A DNA stretch of 64,000 bases from Phorcus lineatus (Eukaryota; Mollusca; Gastropoda; Trochida; Trochidae): positions 1,054,001 through 1,118,000 of the forward strand of contig OV121090.1 in assembly GCA_921293015.1 (NCBI GenBank), written 5' to 3'. The position numbers and the translations under genes were made by a program. Shown piece by piece: positions 53,301 to 63,726 of the stretch. Position 1 is the stretch's first letter; each line of letters starts with the position of its first letter. The notes under the pieces were generated by a model. The model did not search any database and had not been told where the DNA came from. It saw only the letters and a program-made list of their open reading frames with translations.

Positions 53301-56300
53301 TTTGATTCCGTAACAAATGTGTATTTATGAACACTGCACTACTCTAAGACTCTCAGTGGAGTGATGTCATAGCATTGTGACGTCATCATGTTTAGGACGT
53401 CATAGCATTGTGATGTCATTACTTGATGATGTAAAACAACTGTGATGTCATGAACTTGACTGTAATAGGGCATTGTTCAAAATCTACTGTCAAAACGATA
53501 TCTCCTAGGAGTTATCGCTTGATATTCCACAAGCGATATCTCCTGTGGAACACAGTTTTGGGTGATAAATGCATATTTCACTGTATCTGAGATGTTTTAC
53601 TACGCCATATGATAAAAAATAGTTTTTTTTAGTCACACTGCACAACCTTAGAAATGACACGAGCAGCACAGGCTATTTTGAAAATTAGTATATTGCGTTG
53701 TTGCTCTGATTGGCTAATAGTTGTTGTGTACTGTACAGGGACATTTATACCAAATCTACATGCATATATTGAGTACTGACTCTGAGCAGTTTGGACAAGG
53801 CTCGAAAACTCTTCTTTGTGGAGATGTGTCTGTGCTTTGTATCAGAGCAGAACTTGATTTGGACACGGTGTGATCTTAATTGTTATAAATAGCCTGGATC
53901 ACTATTCGTGCCGGGCTTTATCAAGATTTCTTCTCTGGGAGCATCGATGCTGACCTGTTTTAATTATAACTAGCATGAGATTGTTATCTAATACCTTAGG
54001 GTATTTTCTCATTGTCCTTAATTACGTTTTGTTCGCAAAATATAGTTATGTTCTCAGATAATAACCACCAATGTCACAATGGGCTCCCAGAACTGGTATC
54101 ATTAAATCATTTAAAAAGCAAGCAGCGGGTTAACAACATACATGTGTTTTTGTATCAAGGTGTCGACATGTATAAGTATGTTGAAGATGGTTTCCTATCG
54201 ATATTTACGTCAGCTTGGTTCAGACAACGGTAATGATGCTTGAAACGCCTTGAGCATGCATTAGCTATATATTGGTAGGAAAAGTGACCCTTAATAATAT
54301 CAACATTATTTCGTTAAATATAACAACGGTATGTTCATTGTCCAACTTTCAGTGGGGTCGCCTCAAGGATCCGCAGGTGTGGCTGGACGCGGCTACCCAG
54401 ATCTTTTACTCGTTTGGACTCGCGTTCGGGTGTTTGGTGGCGCTGTCCTCGTACAACCCTGTCCGCAGCAACTTCCTTAAGGAGACCCTCATCGTCACTG
54501 TCTGCGACTTCTTCACCTCCATCTTCACCGCTACTGTCGTCTTCTCCGTGCTAGGTTAGAAGAGAATTTGTTGAACTGCAGTCTGATTATTTAGGAACAA
54601 CAACTTAGAATCTTGGTTCTCTATCTTCTTCATCACTATTATTGCTTTCTCTGTTTTAGTCAGAGCTTACGTCGTTGCTTAAATTGTACTGCTTCAATCG
54701 GGATGATACAGAAAATAATTATCTTATTTCACTTCAAGAAAGTTTCAATCTTCAGCACAACCATTGTCCCTTCGTGCTTGGCTATATTGTTGCACAAACA
54801 GTCTTCGCTCTTCCCCAGTTGAGATATATTATACAATAGAATTTTGTCCCTTCTTTGAAATCTTCTTCGTTGCATTAGTCTCCCGTGTTGTGTATGGGTG
54901 CATAAGTCTTTCTTTAATTTCAGAAACTCTATGTTATGTGTATACTGTTTTTAGGGTTTTTTTATTGACCAGTGTCTGAAGCTATTTGCAAAGAACTCTA
55001 AATGCTAATTTCAATATATAAAAACAATTAATTAAAATAATTTCCTAATTGTTAGATTTTAAATCCCTATTCCGCTATCATTATGATAATGTAATTTAAA
55101 AAAAAAAAGGTTTAAGCCTAAATGTGTAATAAAGGTATATTCTCTTTGATTGGTCCAAGTGTGCTTACATAACACACAGGCTGTAGACTAGAAATCGTGT
55201 GAATATGTGTTAATTATTATAGATATTCTACTCTATAAGACCATTTTTAATCAATGAAATAACATACGGAAAATACCAGGTTCGGATGAAATATGCTTGT
55301 CCATAATACAGCAGAATTTCAGAGATAACAGATTCGTATAAATTTTTAATCATTAATTTAAGTAGTAATTATTTACAGCTAAATGTAAGCCATAAAGCAA
55401 AAACCTAAGAGTCAATACGTCAATTTTCTGTGTGAAATGACAGAAGAGTGTAACCAGATTTAGAAAAGAGATATGATACATTATCTTTTAATATTTAAAC
55501 AATATTGGTGCTTTGCAGTTTCCAGTTGTATTTTGTGATCTGGTTTAAATGGCAAGCCGGTGGAACTAATGTTATTCAGCTTCAGTATCGGTAGTATGTC
55601 ACCTGTAATTTGATTACCTTGATTTGTGGAGCTCTGCTTTCAAGATTTTATTGATTTTTCTTATTTCATCAAATTACCAAACTTGTGGTTCCAATTTTAG
55701 AACCATTAGCAGGAATTATTTTACTCAAACTTCAAAGCTAATGACGCTCTAATGACATTTAATTTTACAATAGAATTCGTCAATATTATCAATATGTTTA
55801 CACTCTAATGGACAATATTTCTAAATCTATCTGTAAACTTGAAAGTAGATCCATATGCCTGCTTAAATTTTTGCATCTGAAATGAAATTTCATTTTGATT
55901 AACAATAATCGATCTTTATGCAATCTTTTTCTGGCAATCCGATTGGTTGAGAGCCGGTCAAGTTACAGTCGTCAAACTGTTGTTACATGACTTTAAAATC
56001 GGTCCTAATTTACGTTCGGGACTATATTTTTGTTCTTTTTCTTTTGTTTTATATGCGAGGCGTAATTAAGCAGTTATGGACTGGTGAACTCTCTCAATAC
56101 CCATTGTTATAAACCTGAGGAAAAACAATATTGACCTCTGATCTCGTCCTCGGTCAATATTATTTTCTTTTATTAAAAAAAAATAGGTAATGACGTCCTC
56201 ACCAGGCTATAGTTGAAAACTGTTGCCATCAAATACCGAATTGCATCATACTTTCTGTTTTGTTTTAAACACGTTTACCCACGGCATATTATTTGGGCCA

Positions 56301-59101
56301 ATGCATTGATGTCATGCCAAGACACACATTTAATGCATTATCCCATGACATGTTGAAGGTTTCAAGGCAACCATGGCGTATGAGCAGTGTCTTGAGGATC
56401 AAGGAAACCAAAGCTCTTTACTGGAACCAGAAAACAACCACACGGAGTGTGACTTTAAAAAGATAATTGAAGAAGTAAGTAAAGAGCTTCTAGTATGTGA
56501 ACCGATCTACTCAAGACGTTCTTCTCTTTTCACGTAATCAATTACCCCAATGGCATACATAGGAATCTATTTTGAAATGAAGGGTCTTCAAATTATAGCT
56601 TTTAACGTAGACCTTTAAAATTAACGGTACTATGAAGATGGATTAAGCGACACCATGGCCTTAAATGCATCCAGAAAAAAGTATACATAGAAACTCTTTT
56701 GTTCATCAACTGTATGGTTCAATCTGATTTTATACTGAACACAGAGAGGAATCATTCAAATTATGATAATAACTCACAAAATTATGTTTGGGAGACACTC
56801 TAGAACATTGCACTAAAAAACATTAATAGAGGATCTACACTATTTTCATAACGACACTCTCCTACGGAAACGACAATGTTGTGAAAATATTGATTCTCCT
56901 TACTTTCCAAACTCGTGATTGTGTCCCTTTGTTAGTTTCGAAACCAAACCAACATATACCCCTAAAATCCTTTCACACGTATTGAGTAGGTGAAGTTTTG
57001 CAAAGAACAAAATAATCCAAACTCGCTCACTCACTCCCTTTCAGTCAGCATCCGGAACCGGTCTAGCATTCATCGCCTTCACAGACGCCATCAACCAGTT
57101 CCCTGTAGCTCCTCTCTGGGCCATCCTCTTCTTCCTCATGCTGCTCACACTCGGCCTCGACTCCATGTTCGGGACACTAGAGGGCGCTCTCACCTCCATC
57201 AACGACATGATGCTCTTCCCTCGTGTTAGGAAAGAGATCATTTGTGGTTTGTATATATAAGAGTTTATTTGTATCAAGGCATTGATGGTCATAAAATTAG
57301 ATTGTTTCGGCGGTAAGGATTTTCTAATATAACGACAGATGATTTCTGAATGATTTAGATAGTTAGAAGCAGGAGAAAACCTTTCTATTAATTTTAATTA
57401 ATAGCTGATGTCCTCATTATCTCTCTATGATGTACATACGAAATACATACATCGTTGAAATAATTCAACAAGTATACATCCAGGTGTGGTGTGCTTGATT
57501 TCCTTCATCGTGTCGCTGTGTTTCGGCACGTCGACCGGGCCCTATGTGTTCGATCTGTTCGACTCCTTCTCTGCCAACATTCCGCTGCTGATCATAGCCT
57601 TCACAGAGTGTATGGCCGTCTCCTACTGCTATGGTCTCAAGCAGTGAGTACCGTTACAATTGTAACCGTGGACTATTTCTTCACAGGGTCGCGTATAGAA
57701 CTCACACGACCACTTTTGTTGTTTAACGACTACTGACGCGACTCACTGGATGGGTGACCAGTTTCTTGTTCCATTAACAGTGATTTTCAACTATTGACCC
57801 ACTGTCCAACCTTTCCTTTGCACATGATTTTATTCAAATATGTTCAATTAGCAGGAAACTGGATATTAGGTTGTGTTGGGGGTGACATTCTACCTTTTAT
57901 TAATGCCATGTCGTGATTTCATGTCGCGATCTGTCAAAGAACTTGTTAATATTTTTTTCCGCTTATGAAGATTGTCATTTTTTTTCACTCTTTCTCTATG
58001 GTTAACCATATGGACAAACAAAACTTTGTATTATAGCTTACATGTACTGTTTGGTTGTTGAAAGTTCCAAGTCTCTTGGATATAACTCATTTAGTCATTT
58101 AACTGAATTACATTTCTCTCTTTTAAGAATAAGTGATGACATCGAGTTGATGTTAGGAAAGCGACCTAGCTATTTCTTCCTTGTGTGTTGGAAGTACCTG
58201 GCACCTATAGCCATGTTGGGGATCTTCATAGCGAGTCTTGTAGGCATCTTCCGGGACGGTGTGTCGTACGAGGCTTGGGATGCAGAACTGGTGAGGAACC
58301 TATCAACATAATATCACTCAAGTTAAAGGGCGGTTAAACAACTCGTTTCAGAAGTTAAGAAGTTAATACATCGTCTTTGAAGTCTTGTAAAACGTGTTAA
58401 AAGTAAAGAACTCTTTTATACGATAGGTTCATCAAATCTTTTATATTAATTTTTTTTCAGTTGTGTTATTGACATTGACATATTTTCATAAATCTCCAGG
58501 ACTGCATTCTATCAACATAATCATAAATTTTACTTTTGCATTAACAGTGCCAAGATATTTTTTAACGATTTAAAAAATGCATTTAAAAAAAACATTAACA
58601 TATATTAAAAGAAAGAGTGGACAATAGTAGTTTAGGGGATGAAAATTCCAAATTATATATAATAATCGATTTGCATTGACACACAAATTGACACCATGAA
58701 AATATTAATATCCCTATGTTAATAAATGTATAAGTCATATCAATGTTAATATACATATCTCAGTTGTTGAATATGAATATAGTGTATGTTGATGTCCCCT
58801 TTTATTGTATCCAGTAAAAGAAAACAGAAATAGGTCGCCTAACGTGTAAACACGTGTTTGTCCTCAGGGAATGCCGGTGCACCTCCCCTGGCCGTGGTGG
58901 TGTCAGGTCCTCGCTGTGGTCCTCATCCTCGCCTCGGTCCTCTGGATACCCGGGGTGGCACTCTTCAAACACTTTGACTTCGTCGAGGTCAAGGACGAAC
59001 CACCTGCATTCTTCCCGATTGACGAATTGAAAGAAGAACATAATATACAACCTCACCATTCCACTGCAATCGAGAAATACTTCTTTGGATTTAGGGACTG
59101 A
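41009..59101 (+). CDS. SLC6-family sodium-dependent neutral amino acid transporter, B(0)AT/SIT1-like; 10 coding exons, 661 aa
   Basis: Plasma-membrane symporter that by family would carry neutral amino or imino acids in with Na+ (usually Cl-). Coding exons: 41009-41336, 48843-49150, 49680-49841, 52974-53084, 54353-54554, 56359-56474, 57045-57246, 57484-57643, 58128-58290, 58868-59101. All introns are GT-AG and all phases match. TM1 carries GNVWRFPY (residues 95-102) followed by NGGGAFLIPY. Sodium-site residues visible by alignment from memory are A91, N96, S323, D355 (site 1) and L445, D448, S449 (site 2). Q319 and S359 occupy chloride-site positions. C195/C211 suit the EL2 disulfide; sequons are at N202, N387 and N397. 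Motifs shared with vertebrate B0AT1 include [22 protein letters not shown] and IPLLIIAF. Start: ATG 41009 (A at -3) is the first in-frame ATG after a stop at 40946; the frame is also open from TTG 40970. Orthology within SLC6A15-20 is unresolved. Confidence 0.95.
42735..42795 (+). mobile_element. Possible tRNA-like SINE head
   Basis: A B-box-like GAGTTCGAACCC follows a weak A-box-like GGTAGCTTAAAGCCGG at tRNA-like spacing. No clear cloverleaf or SINE body follows, so this may be an eroded tRNA-related repeat or chance. Confidence 0.3.
46285..46575 (+). mobile_element. tRNA-derived SINE, degraded head, complete 3' part
   Basis: Shares with the element at 63240-63440 (opposite strand) the blocks GCAGTAGAGAACTGTTCTAC, TTTCAGTGCAGTACCACCCATGG (46408-46431) and CTCGGCA. 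The head keeps a damaged B box (GAGGTTCGACTTC); the A box is lost. The 3' end has GTGAAATACTCTTGAAAGCG and a short CACCT tail (about 46562-46575). Confidence 0.8.
47405..47890 (+). repeat. About 4 diverged tandem units of roughly 120 bp in intron 1
   Basis: Units starting near 47411, 47521, 47651 and 47773 share, in order, a CCTCAAAACTA-like stretch, a TAGTCGTCCGTTTAGA-like stretch, AAAGAAGGAGGAGATA and GTTTCAGTTTTACATGACT. Divergence is substantial. The two short open frames here (47521-47766 and 47772-47996) follow the repeat and are unlikely to be genes. Confidence 0.75.
48843..49150 (+). CDS. SLC6 transporter coding exon 2 (residues 110-212, TM2, TM3 and start of EL2)
   Basis: The acceptor follows TTTCATTCCAG, and the exon completes the Gly of NGGGAFLIPY. 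It carries TM2 (about 111-134), the intracellular loop [12 protein letters not shown], and TM3 with [11 protein letters not shown], whose tyrosines line the substrate site in this family. EL2 starts with SCP (C195), a sequon N202-TT and C211. The exon ends phase 0 with ECE and a GTAAAC donor. Third positions are GC-rich relative to the surrounding intron. Confidence 0.95.
49680..49841 (+). CDS. SLC6 transporter coding exon 3 (residues 213-266, EL2 end and TM4)
   Basis: The acceptor TTTCCTAAG is pyrimidine-poor at its end but gives the family-typical join [19 protein letters not shown]4 is about 240-260 ([20 protein letters not shown]), followed by IKSSGK at a GTAAGC donor, phase 0. The last roughly 40 bases and the donor are repeated twice just downstream in the intron (see the repeat at 49802-50085). 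Confidence 0.93.
49802..50085 (+). repeat. Three tandem copies of the exon 3 end plus splice donor
   Basis: The exon 3 terminus (TACTGTTGTATCATCAAG ... GGCAAG then GT) and about 45 intron bases recur at about 49891 and 49981, giving periods of 89 and 90 bases. Each copy keeps GGCAAG followed by a donor: GTAAGC at 49842, GTGAGC at 49932 and GTGAGC at 50020. Copy 3 is the most diverged. Reading from copy 1 into the intron meets TAA at 49874-49876, so later donors cannot simply extend the exon. Confidence 0.9.
49842..52973 (+). other. SLC6 intron 3 (3.1 kb)
   Basis: Begins with the duplicated exon-end units (to about 50085), holds a foldback element (50519-50810), then AT-rich sequence with no recognisable feature to the exon 4 acceptor. 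Confidence 0.8.
50519..50810. mobile_element. Foldback / MITE-like element with about 80-bp terminal inverted repeats
   Basis: The left arm 50519-50603 (starting TCCTGCTAAATCAGC) matches the reverse complement of 50731-50810 (ending GCTGATGTAGCAGGA) with scattered mismatches. The centre of about 125 bases has no coding capacity. AGAAGCC lies near both ends, but an exact target duplication is not clear. It sits in intron 3 of the transporter. Confidence 0.75.
52974..53084 (+). CDS. SLC6 transporter coding exon 4 (residues 267-303, TM5)
   Basis: A 37-codon exon following TTTTTCTTCAG, encoding [20 protein letters not shown] (TM5) and then [17 protein letters not shown]. It ends phase 0 at a GTATGT donor. 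The YVT-TFPY-VL pattern is shared with vertebrate B0AT1. Confidence 0.94.
53085..54352 (+). other. SLC6 intron 4 (1.27 kb), with a CRE-like cluster
   Basis: The only notable content is a run of near-CRE motifs at about 53362-53450, including the exact palindrome TGACGTCA at 53378-53385 and repeats of TGATGTCAT, plus a small imperfect hairpin at about 53500-53555. Confidence 0.6.
54353..54554 (+). CDS. SLC6 transporter coding exon 5 (residues 304-371, TM6 and TM7)
   Basis: Encodes [18 protein letters not shown] (TM6, with Q319 and S323 at chloride/sodium-1 positions), the SSYN loop, and TM7 with [11 protein letters not shown]355 stands where most SLC6 proteins have Asn, and S359 is at the conserved chloride-site serine. 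It ends phase 1 at a weak GTTAGA donor. Confidence 0.94.
54555..56358 (+). other. SLC6 intron 5 (1.8 kb)
   Basis: AT-rich sequence from a GTTAGA donor to a TGTTGAAG acceptor. I see no repeat, RNA gene or additional exon. Short open frames near 54613-54979 are not conserved-looking and are probably chance. Confidence 0.7.
56359..56474 (+). CDS. SLC6 transporter coding exon 6 (residues 371-409, EL4)
   Basis: Completes a Gly and encodes [19 protein letters not shown] and the rest of a shortened extracellular loop. Sequons are at N387 (NQS) and N397 (NHT); cysteines are at 381 and 401. The GFKAT start matches the GF(K/R)A(T/N) motif of the B0AT clade. The acceptor (TGTTGAAG) has a poor pyrimidine tract, but reading frame and motif support it. 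Donor GTAAGT, phase 0. Confidence 0.88.
57045..57246 (+). CDS. SLC6 transporter coding exon 7 (residues 410-477, EL4 end and TM8)
   Basis: Encodes [20 protein letters not shown], then TM8 with [14 protein letters not shown]445, D448 and S449 align with the second sodium site of SERT-type transporters. It ends phase 1 at a GTTTGT donor. Strong third-position GC contrasts with the flanking AT-rich introns. Confidence 0.95.
57484..57643 (+). CDS. SLC6 transporter coding exon 8 (residues 477-530, TM9 and TM10)
   Basis: Encodes [20 protein letters not shown], then [21 protein letters not shown] and a TM10 end AVSYCYGLK. The exon ends phase 2 inside a Gln codon at a GTGAGT donor. Reading through would give TGA immediately, so splicing is required. 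Confidence 0.94.
58128..58290 (+). CDS. SLC6 transporter coding exon 9 (residues 530-584, TM11)
   Basis: After TTTCTCTCTTTTAAG the first base completes Gln530, followed by [17 protein letters not shown] and [19 protein letters not shown] (TM11). It ends YEAWDAEL at GTGAGG, phase 0. The D-I-E-x-M-x-G-x-x-P pattern is shared with B0AT1. Confidence 0.94.
58868..59101 (+). CDS. SLC6 transporter terminal coding exon 10 (residues 585-661, TM12 and C-tail)
   Basis: Acceptor GTCCTCAG. Encodes [22 protein letters not shown]12 to about residue 616, then a charged 45-residue cytosolic tail ending EKYFFGFRD and TGA at 59099-59101. An open frame on the opposite strand across the same bases is a shadow. 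Confidence 0.94.
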   Translation, partial: GMPVHLPWPWWCQVLAVVLILASVLWIPGVALFKHFDFVEVKDEPPAFFPIDELKEEHNIQPHHSTAIEKYFFGFRD

Positions 59102-60150
59102 CCTCATCGTGTGTAGTAGAGTCGACGTAGCTGTTAATTGAACTATACTTTATCTATCTGTGTGCATGGTGATCATGTGTGAAACTAGCCATAAGGAACA
59201 AACGAGATATTTTGTCGAACAAGGACGATGGATGCTTCGGAAGAAATAGCGAAAATGAACTTATAGAAACGTTGAATATGCACCGAGGAAGCAAAATTCA
59301 TGAAGGTTGTTCTGTTGCATAATACATGATGATGCTGTGCGGAATAAAAAGATGATAAAGCATTTGGATCATTGATAATTTGATTCTTGATAACGGAATA
59401 CTTGAAAAAGACAGAGTGATAATTATTCATGCAATCCCTTTACGTCCATGTGCATGGATATCTGGAAGGATAATGTATTTCAGAGCTTAAGCTTTTTTCG
59501 TCGTCTTGTGAGTTCAATCACTACAGGCCCACAGTTGCAGCTTCATTTCACCAGCATGGCTGGTGACGTCACTTCCTGGATACCAAACAGGCTTATGACG
59601 TCACATCCGTTATAGAGTTCAGGCTTTCAAGGGCAGGCAAGCAGGCGGTGTACAGTCATGTAACACTCACTGCATATTCAACTGTTGCTGAAATTGATAT
59701 ATACTGTGTTAAGTCATAAACTGAGTATATATATTACTGGTGAGTTTCACATGCTTACTTATGCGTTTTTCATAGATATTCCTAGCAGAAGGTTCGCTTC
59801 ACGTTAGATAAACTATCCTGAACGTGTGACTGTGAAACCAAGGTTGTGTTATTATTTTATTGTGATATCATGTTGAACTGTGATAGAACACCGCGTTGTG
59901 CAGACAGTGGCGTCTATATCATTTGTATATCATTCCTTTTGATGTACTCATCTGCTAATATCAAAGCCATATATAATAATGTTCTTAAATTCATTGTTAT
60001 ATTTAATATATCATCGTTATATACTCGCATTTTAGAGTTTGGTTAAGAAGTTTGTTAATTCGAGTTGACTAGTTCATGTTCGAAATGAATTAAAACAGAT
60101 TTCTGAGAGTGTGAATGGAATCATAATAAAAGCTAATAAACAATTGTAGT
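59102..60150 (+). other. Likely 3' UTR and polyadenylation region of the SLC6 gene
   Basis: After the stop codon the sequence is AT-rich and non-coding. AATAAA occurs at 59343-59348 and twice close together at 60125-60130 and 60135-60140, the latter followed by T-rich sequence. Two CRE-type TGACGTCA palindromes lie at 59564-59571 and 59596-59603. Which poly(A) site is used cannot be told from sequence. Confidence 0.4.
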
Positions 60151-60370
60151 TTGATATCTTCGTTTTTTCAATGGGTAAGTAAAACAAATTTTTTAAAGAT
60201 TCATTGCCTCCGTGAAGTGACGTTTGGAATGCAAGACATTTAAGACTGAAATCACAATCCTAAGACGTCAAACACACAGTGACGTCATGATACTTAGATA
60301 TCACGGCTGTGTGAGTAATGTATGTTTTCCAAGGAAACGAGATGAACAATTATCTTTGATTATATAGAGA

Positions 60371-60475
60371 ATACTAAACGAATCGTAATGTGATAACATT
60401 TTTATACAACAAGTGAATGGAATTCCCTTCACGAGTTGCATGCAAATGTTATCAAATTATAATGAGTTTAGTATT
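60371..60475. repeat. 105-bp near-perfect palindrome
   Basis: The sequence from ATACTAAACGAATCG to AATGAGTTTAGTAT reads similarly on both strands, centred on GGAATTCC at 60419-60426, with GATAACATTT near 60391 mirrored by AAATGTTATC. Almost no loop. Probably a foldback element or MITE 3' of the transporter gene. Confidence 0.85.
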
Positions 60476-63239
60476 TTATATATGATATATATATCTATAT
60501 CTATTACTCAACCCCACATATCAATATATTTTTAGAAATTGATAGTCAAAACAACAGTCAGCTTATCGCGAAACCGGCGTATGAATATCAATCAGTCAAA
60601 AAACACAGAACAAAGAGTTCGCTAATTGTTGGATGACTTCATAAGTGACCCGCCTTAAAATATATAACAAATATCATTTTGGTGAAAAAGTATTTCCTTT
60701 TTGAGAAATTCATATAACAAACGCTAACAAGCAACGAAAAATGTCAACACACTGTGCACTCAAAAAATTACGTCATCGGAATGTGACCTCTCCCCATATA
60801 AGCACTTTCAACAATGTTTTGATTAAAAAGTGTACGTTCGAGTAATACTGTGTAGGATATCTCAATTTTGTAGAAAGTGTTATCATAAATTACAATGAGG
60901 TTAGGTGAGATTATATTAGGTCTAGCGCTGCTTTCAAGGGTATTTCACTTTATTTACAGCGGCAAGTAGTATTGCAGTTGGAAACCAGCAACACCATTGC
61001 AATTGTGGCTATGCATTGCAGTGAAAACTGTCAAGTAGTAGACATTAACTTAATGAAACAAGTCCAAATTATATATTTAAAAGACTGTATCATACGTACT
61101 TAAAATATTGTACTGTTTTCACTTTCTTAAACATGGTGTCAAAGGTTCGAATTAATAAATATCGTAGCAACATATCATGAATAAAATGTATATCATAAAT
61201 GTCTGGAAACATTGATTTTCTAAGACATTACCACATCAATATGTGAATCAAGCAATCCAAATATCTGATAATTGATTTTGACTTGAAAACATACCATACT
61301 TCTATGAATATGTTTTAACTGACATAACTGCAAGGCAAATCATTATGCAAGAGGTCCAAAGGAGGTCTTTGCTTAAATTTATACATATGAAACCCAAATA
61401 CGTAAGTGAGGATTACTACTTTATCAAAGAGCATATTAACCAGATGTGTGAAATATGTGCTGTTGCTTGGCTAAAATGTCCTTTAAAAGATATGAAAACT
61501 TTCAAACATCGGGCAAAGTGAACTAAGGTTGACCACTGATGACACTCGTAAACCTCTGACAGTCTTAATGACATTTTGATGGTCGTTGCAATTACCATCT
61601 TCGGGAATTGACCTCACAAATCGTTTGTGTGGTCAAGAGTAAAGTTTGGATTCACTGCGAGTACCTCTTGTGTAAGAACCAATGCATTAATTCCGAATTA
61701 CAATGTGCGTTTTGACTGAAGCACATTTTAGGTTATACCCACAAAGAAATTCCTGTTGTAAATTTTATTTTTAACAAAGTTTCCAAACAAATTCGTTCCG
61801 ATAAGTACGCAATATTTTTATTCTCAACGATTGTTGGTTAGAGTAACTCATTAATTCCCTCTTTTATAGATGTACATTTGGTGGGATTTTGTCTCTTCTA
61901 TTAATGTAACACAAGGATTTTTTAATATTTAATATTGGACCCCAGTGAAATGAAGTGCTACGGGAACACATTTGGCATTTTTTAGTTCAAAATGAAAACA
62001 ACGCAAATTTCATGATTATCTTTTAAAAAACGTAATTTCAAGATATGTTTTGTAAAACAATGCAAGATATATCAAAATGTTACCCCATCCAAATGTTACC
62101 CCGTCCAAAAAAAATATAAATAATATTTTAATGCAGAAATAATCAAATCTCAATTTCGTATACAAGACCCCTTTTAGGGAATGCCGAAATTGTACCTGTC
62201 ATTTCACATAAATGTCCCTACTATATGATGTTTTGGTAAAAATTGTTTATTCAATTTTTCAAAACATTATTATTTTACATATGAAGTCTTGCACGGTAAC
62301 ACAAACTTTTGGAAAGCAGCTGTTTGTCGGTATTAAATTCTGACGTAATTTATTACGTGTATATCTTGTTTAAAAACCTTTGTTGATGTTTATTTCATCT
62401 GAATTAGATAGAATTGATCTTGTGCCAAGATGAATCACATCAAGAATATAAATTAAAGAGGTGTTACAAGAATGCATTATTTCAGGCTTAGGTTTCTGTA
62501 TTTAACTGTATGTGTATAGCATTCTTTATGACGAATAATACAATGAATACGAAATGCGAATAAATCAACCCAAAAAAATCGCACCATCAAAACACATGAG
62601 CAAAAGAAATATCAAATTATGGTATAAAGTAAGTTATTGCTGCTTCTATCCTCGTGTTTTCGAGGCTTACTTAATCAGGTGTATCCTGGAGCTTGTTTAT
62701 CCATTGATAAACGCATTAAGGTCGATTGACCCTCAAGCCAAGAAGCCATGTGTGAAGGCAGGAGATTGTCATATTTTTAGTCCACCAAACCGTCCATTGA
62801 CCTTGCATCGTACCAATTTGAGGTTAACCAGTTGGAAAGGAAAGGGATGTTTTTCTTCTCATTGAAATTATTAGCCGAATTTCTTATTATGCATTAAATA
62901 TACAAAGTTATGTGAATAACCAAGTTAAATTTTCTTTAAGTTTCGGTTTTCATAGTATTTTGAAGAAATATTCACGAGAATTTGAAAATTTAGATTTTTA
63001 AAAATAATTAAAGATACGGTTACTTGTTGAGTGGCGTATTAGTTCTTTCATGTAAGGCAATAGAAAATATATGCAATTTTTTCAAATGTTATCTTTCAAT
63101 TCATGCGAGCAGTACAATTCCTTATATGTTATTTTGGATTTTGAAGTATTATCATCACAAAGTTAAGGCGAAAATCTTTATTTATAAACATTAACAAAAA
63201 ACATTCATGTACTTTAATGACAAAAATATTATCACCGCT
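60476..63239. other. Intergenic sequence 3' of the transporter, no supported gene
   Basis: AT-rich. The 103-codon frame 62554-62865 (+) has no recognised domain. No RNA gene seen. Confidence 0.6.
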
Positions 63240-63440
63240 GCAAAACTGAGTTGAGCTGATGTTTAACGCCGCTTTCCATGGGTGGTACTGCGCTGAATTT
63301 CAGTGTGTAGCATTGCACCCAAACGTGACTGCGCGTAGAACAGTTCTCTACTGCAGACAAAGTTGCCGAGCCTCTGGCGGGATTCGAACCACGAACTTCC
63401 TGATCCGAAGCCGAACGCGCTAACCACTGCGCTATCTCCC
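63240..63440 (-). mobile_element. tRNA-Arg-derived SINE
   Basis: On the minus strand the head reads GGGAGATAGCGCAGTGG. An intact A box (TAGCGCAGTGG; + strand 63424-63434) and intact B box (GGTTCGAATCC; + strand 63380-63390) are spaced as in a tRNA. The anticodon-loop region GGCTTCGGATCAGG resembles tRNA-Arg(TCG). The body matches the 46285-46575 copy but lacks about 100 internal bases after CCACCCATGG. A run of 13 C (63438-63450) abuts the head. Confidence 0.88.
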
Positions 63441-63526
63441 CCCCCCCCCCGCTTCTCCCTGCATTTTTAAGATGTGGTTATTGTGAATTTACTCTATGTA
63501 CAACATTGTATTGTATCACTTTATAA

Positions 63527-63726
63527 NNNNNNNNNNNNNNNNNNNNNNNNNNNNNNNNNNNNNNNNNNNNNNNNNNNNNNNNNNNNNNNNNNNNNNNNNN
63601 NNNNNNNNNNNNNNNNNNNNNNNNNNNNNNNNNNNNNNNNNNNNNNNNNNNNNNNNNNNNNNNNNNNNNNNNNNNNNNNNNNNNNNNNNNNNNNNNNNNN
63701 NNNNNNNNNNNNNNNNNNNNNNNNNN
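63527..63726. other. Assembly gap of exactly 200 N
   Basis: 200 consecutive N. The round number suggests a placeholder rather than a measured length, so spacing across it is unknown. The final 63727-64000 shows nothing recognisable. Confidence 0.99.

Noticed and set aside
62554..62865. 103-codon frame
   Set aside because: No recognisable domain, no splice or promoter context, and base composition like the flanks.
63424..63434. A real tRNA-Arg gene
   Set aside because: The A and B boxes are good, but the acceptor stem does not close and the sequence continues into a SINE body shared with 46285-46575.
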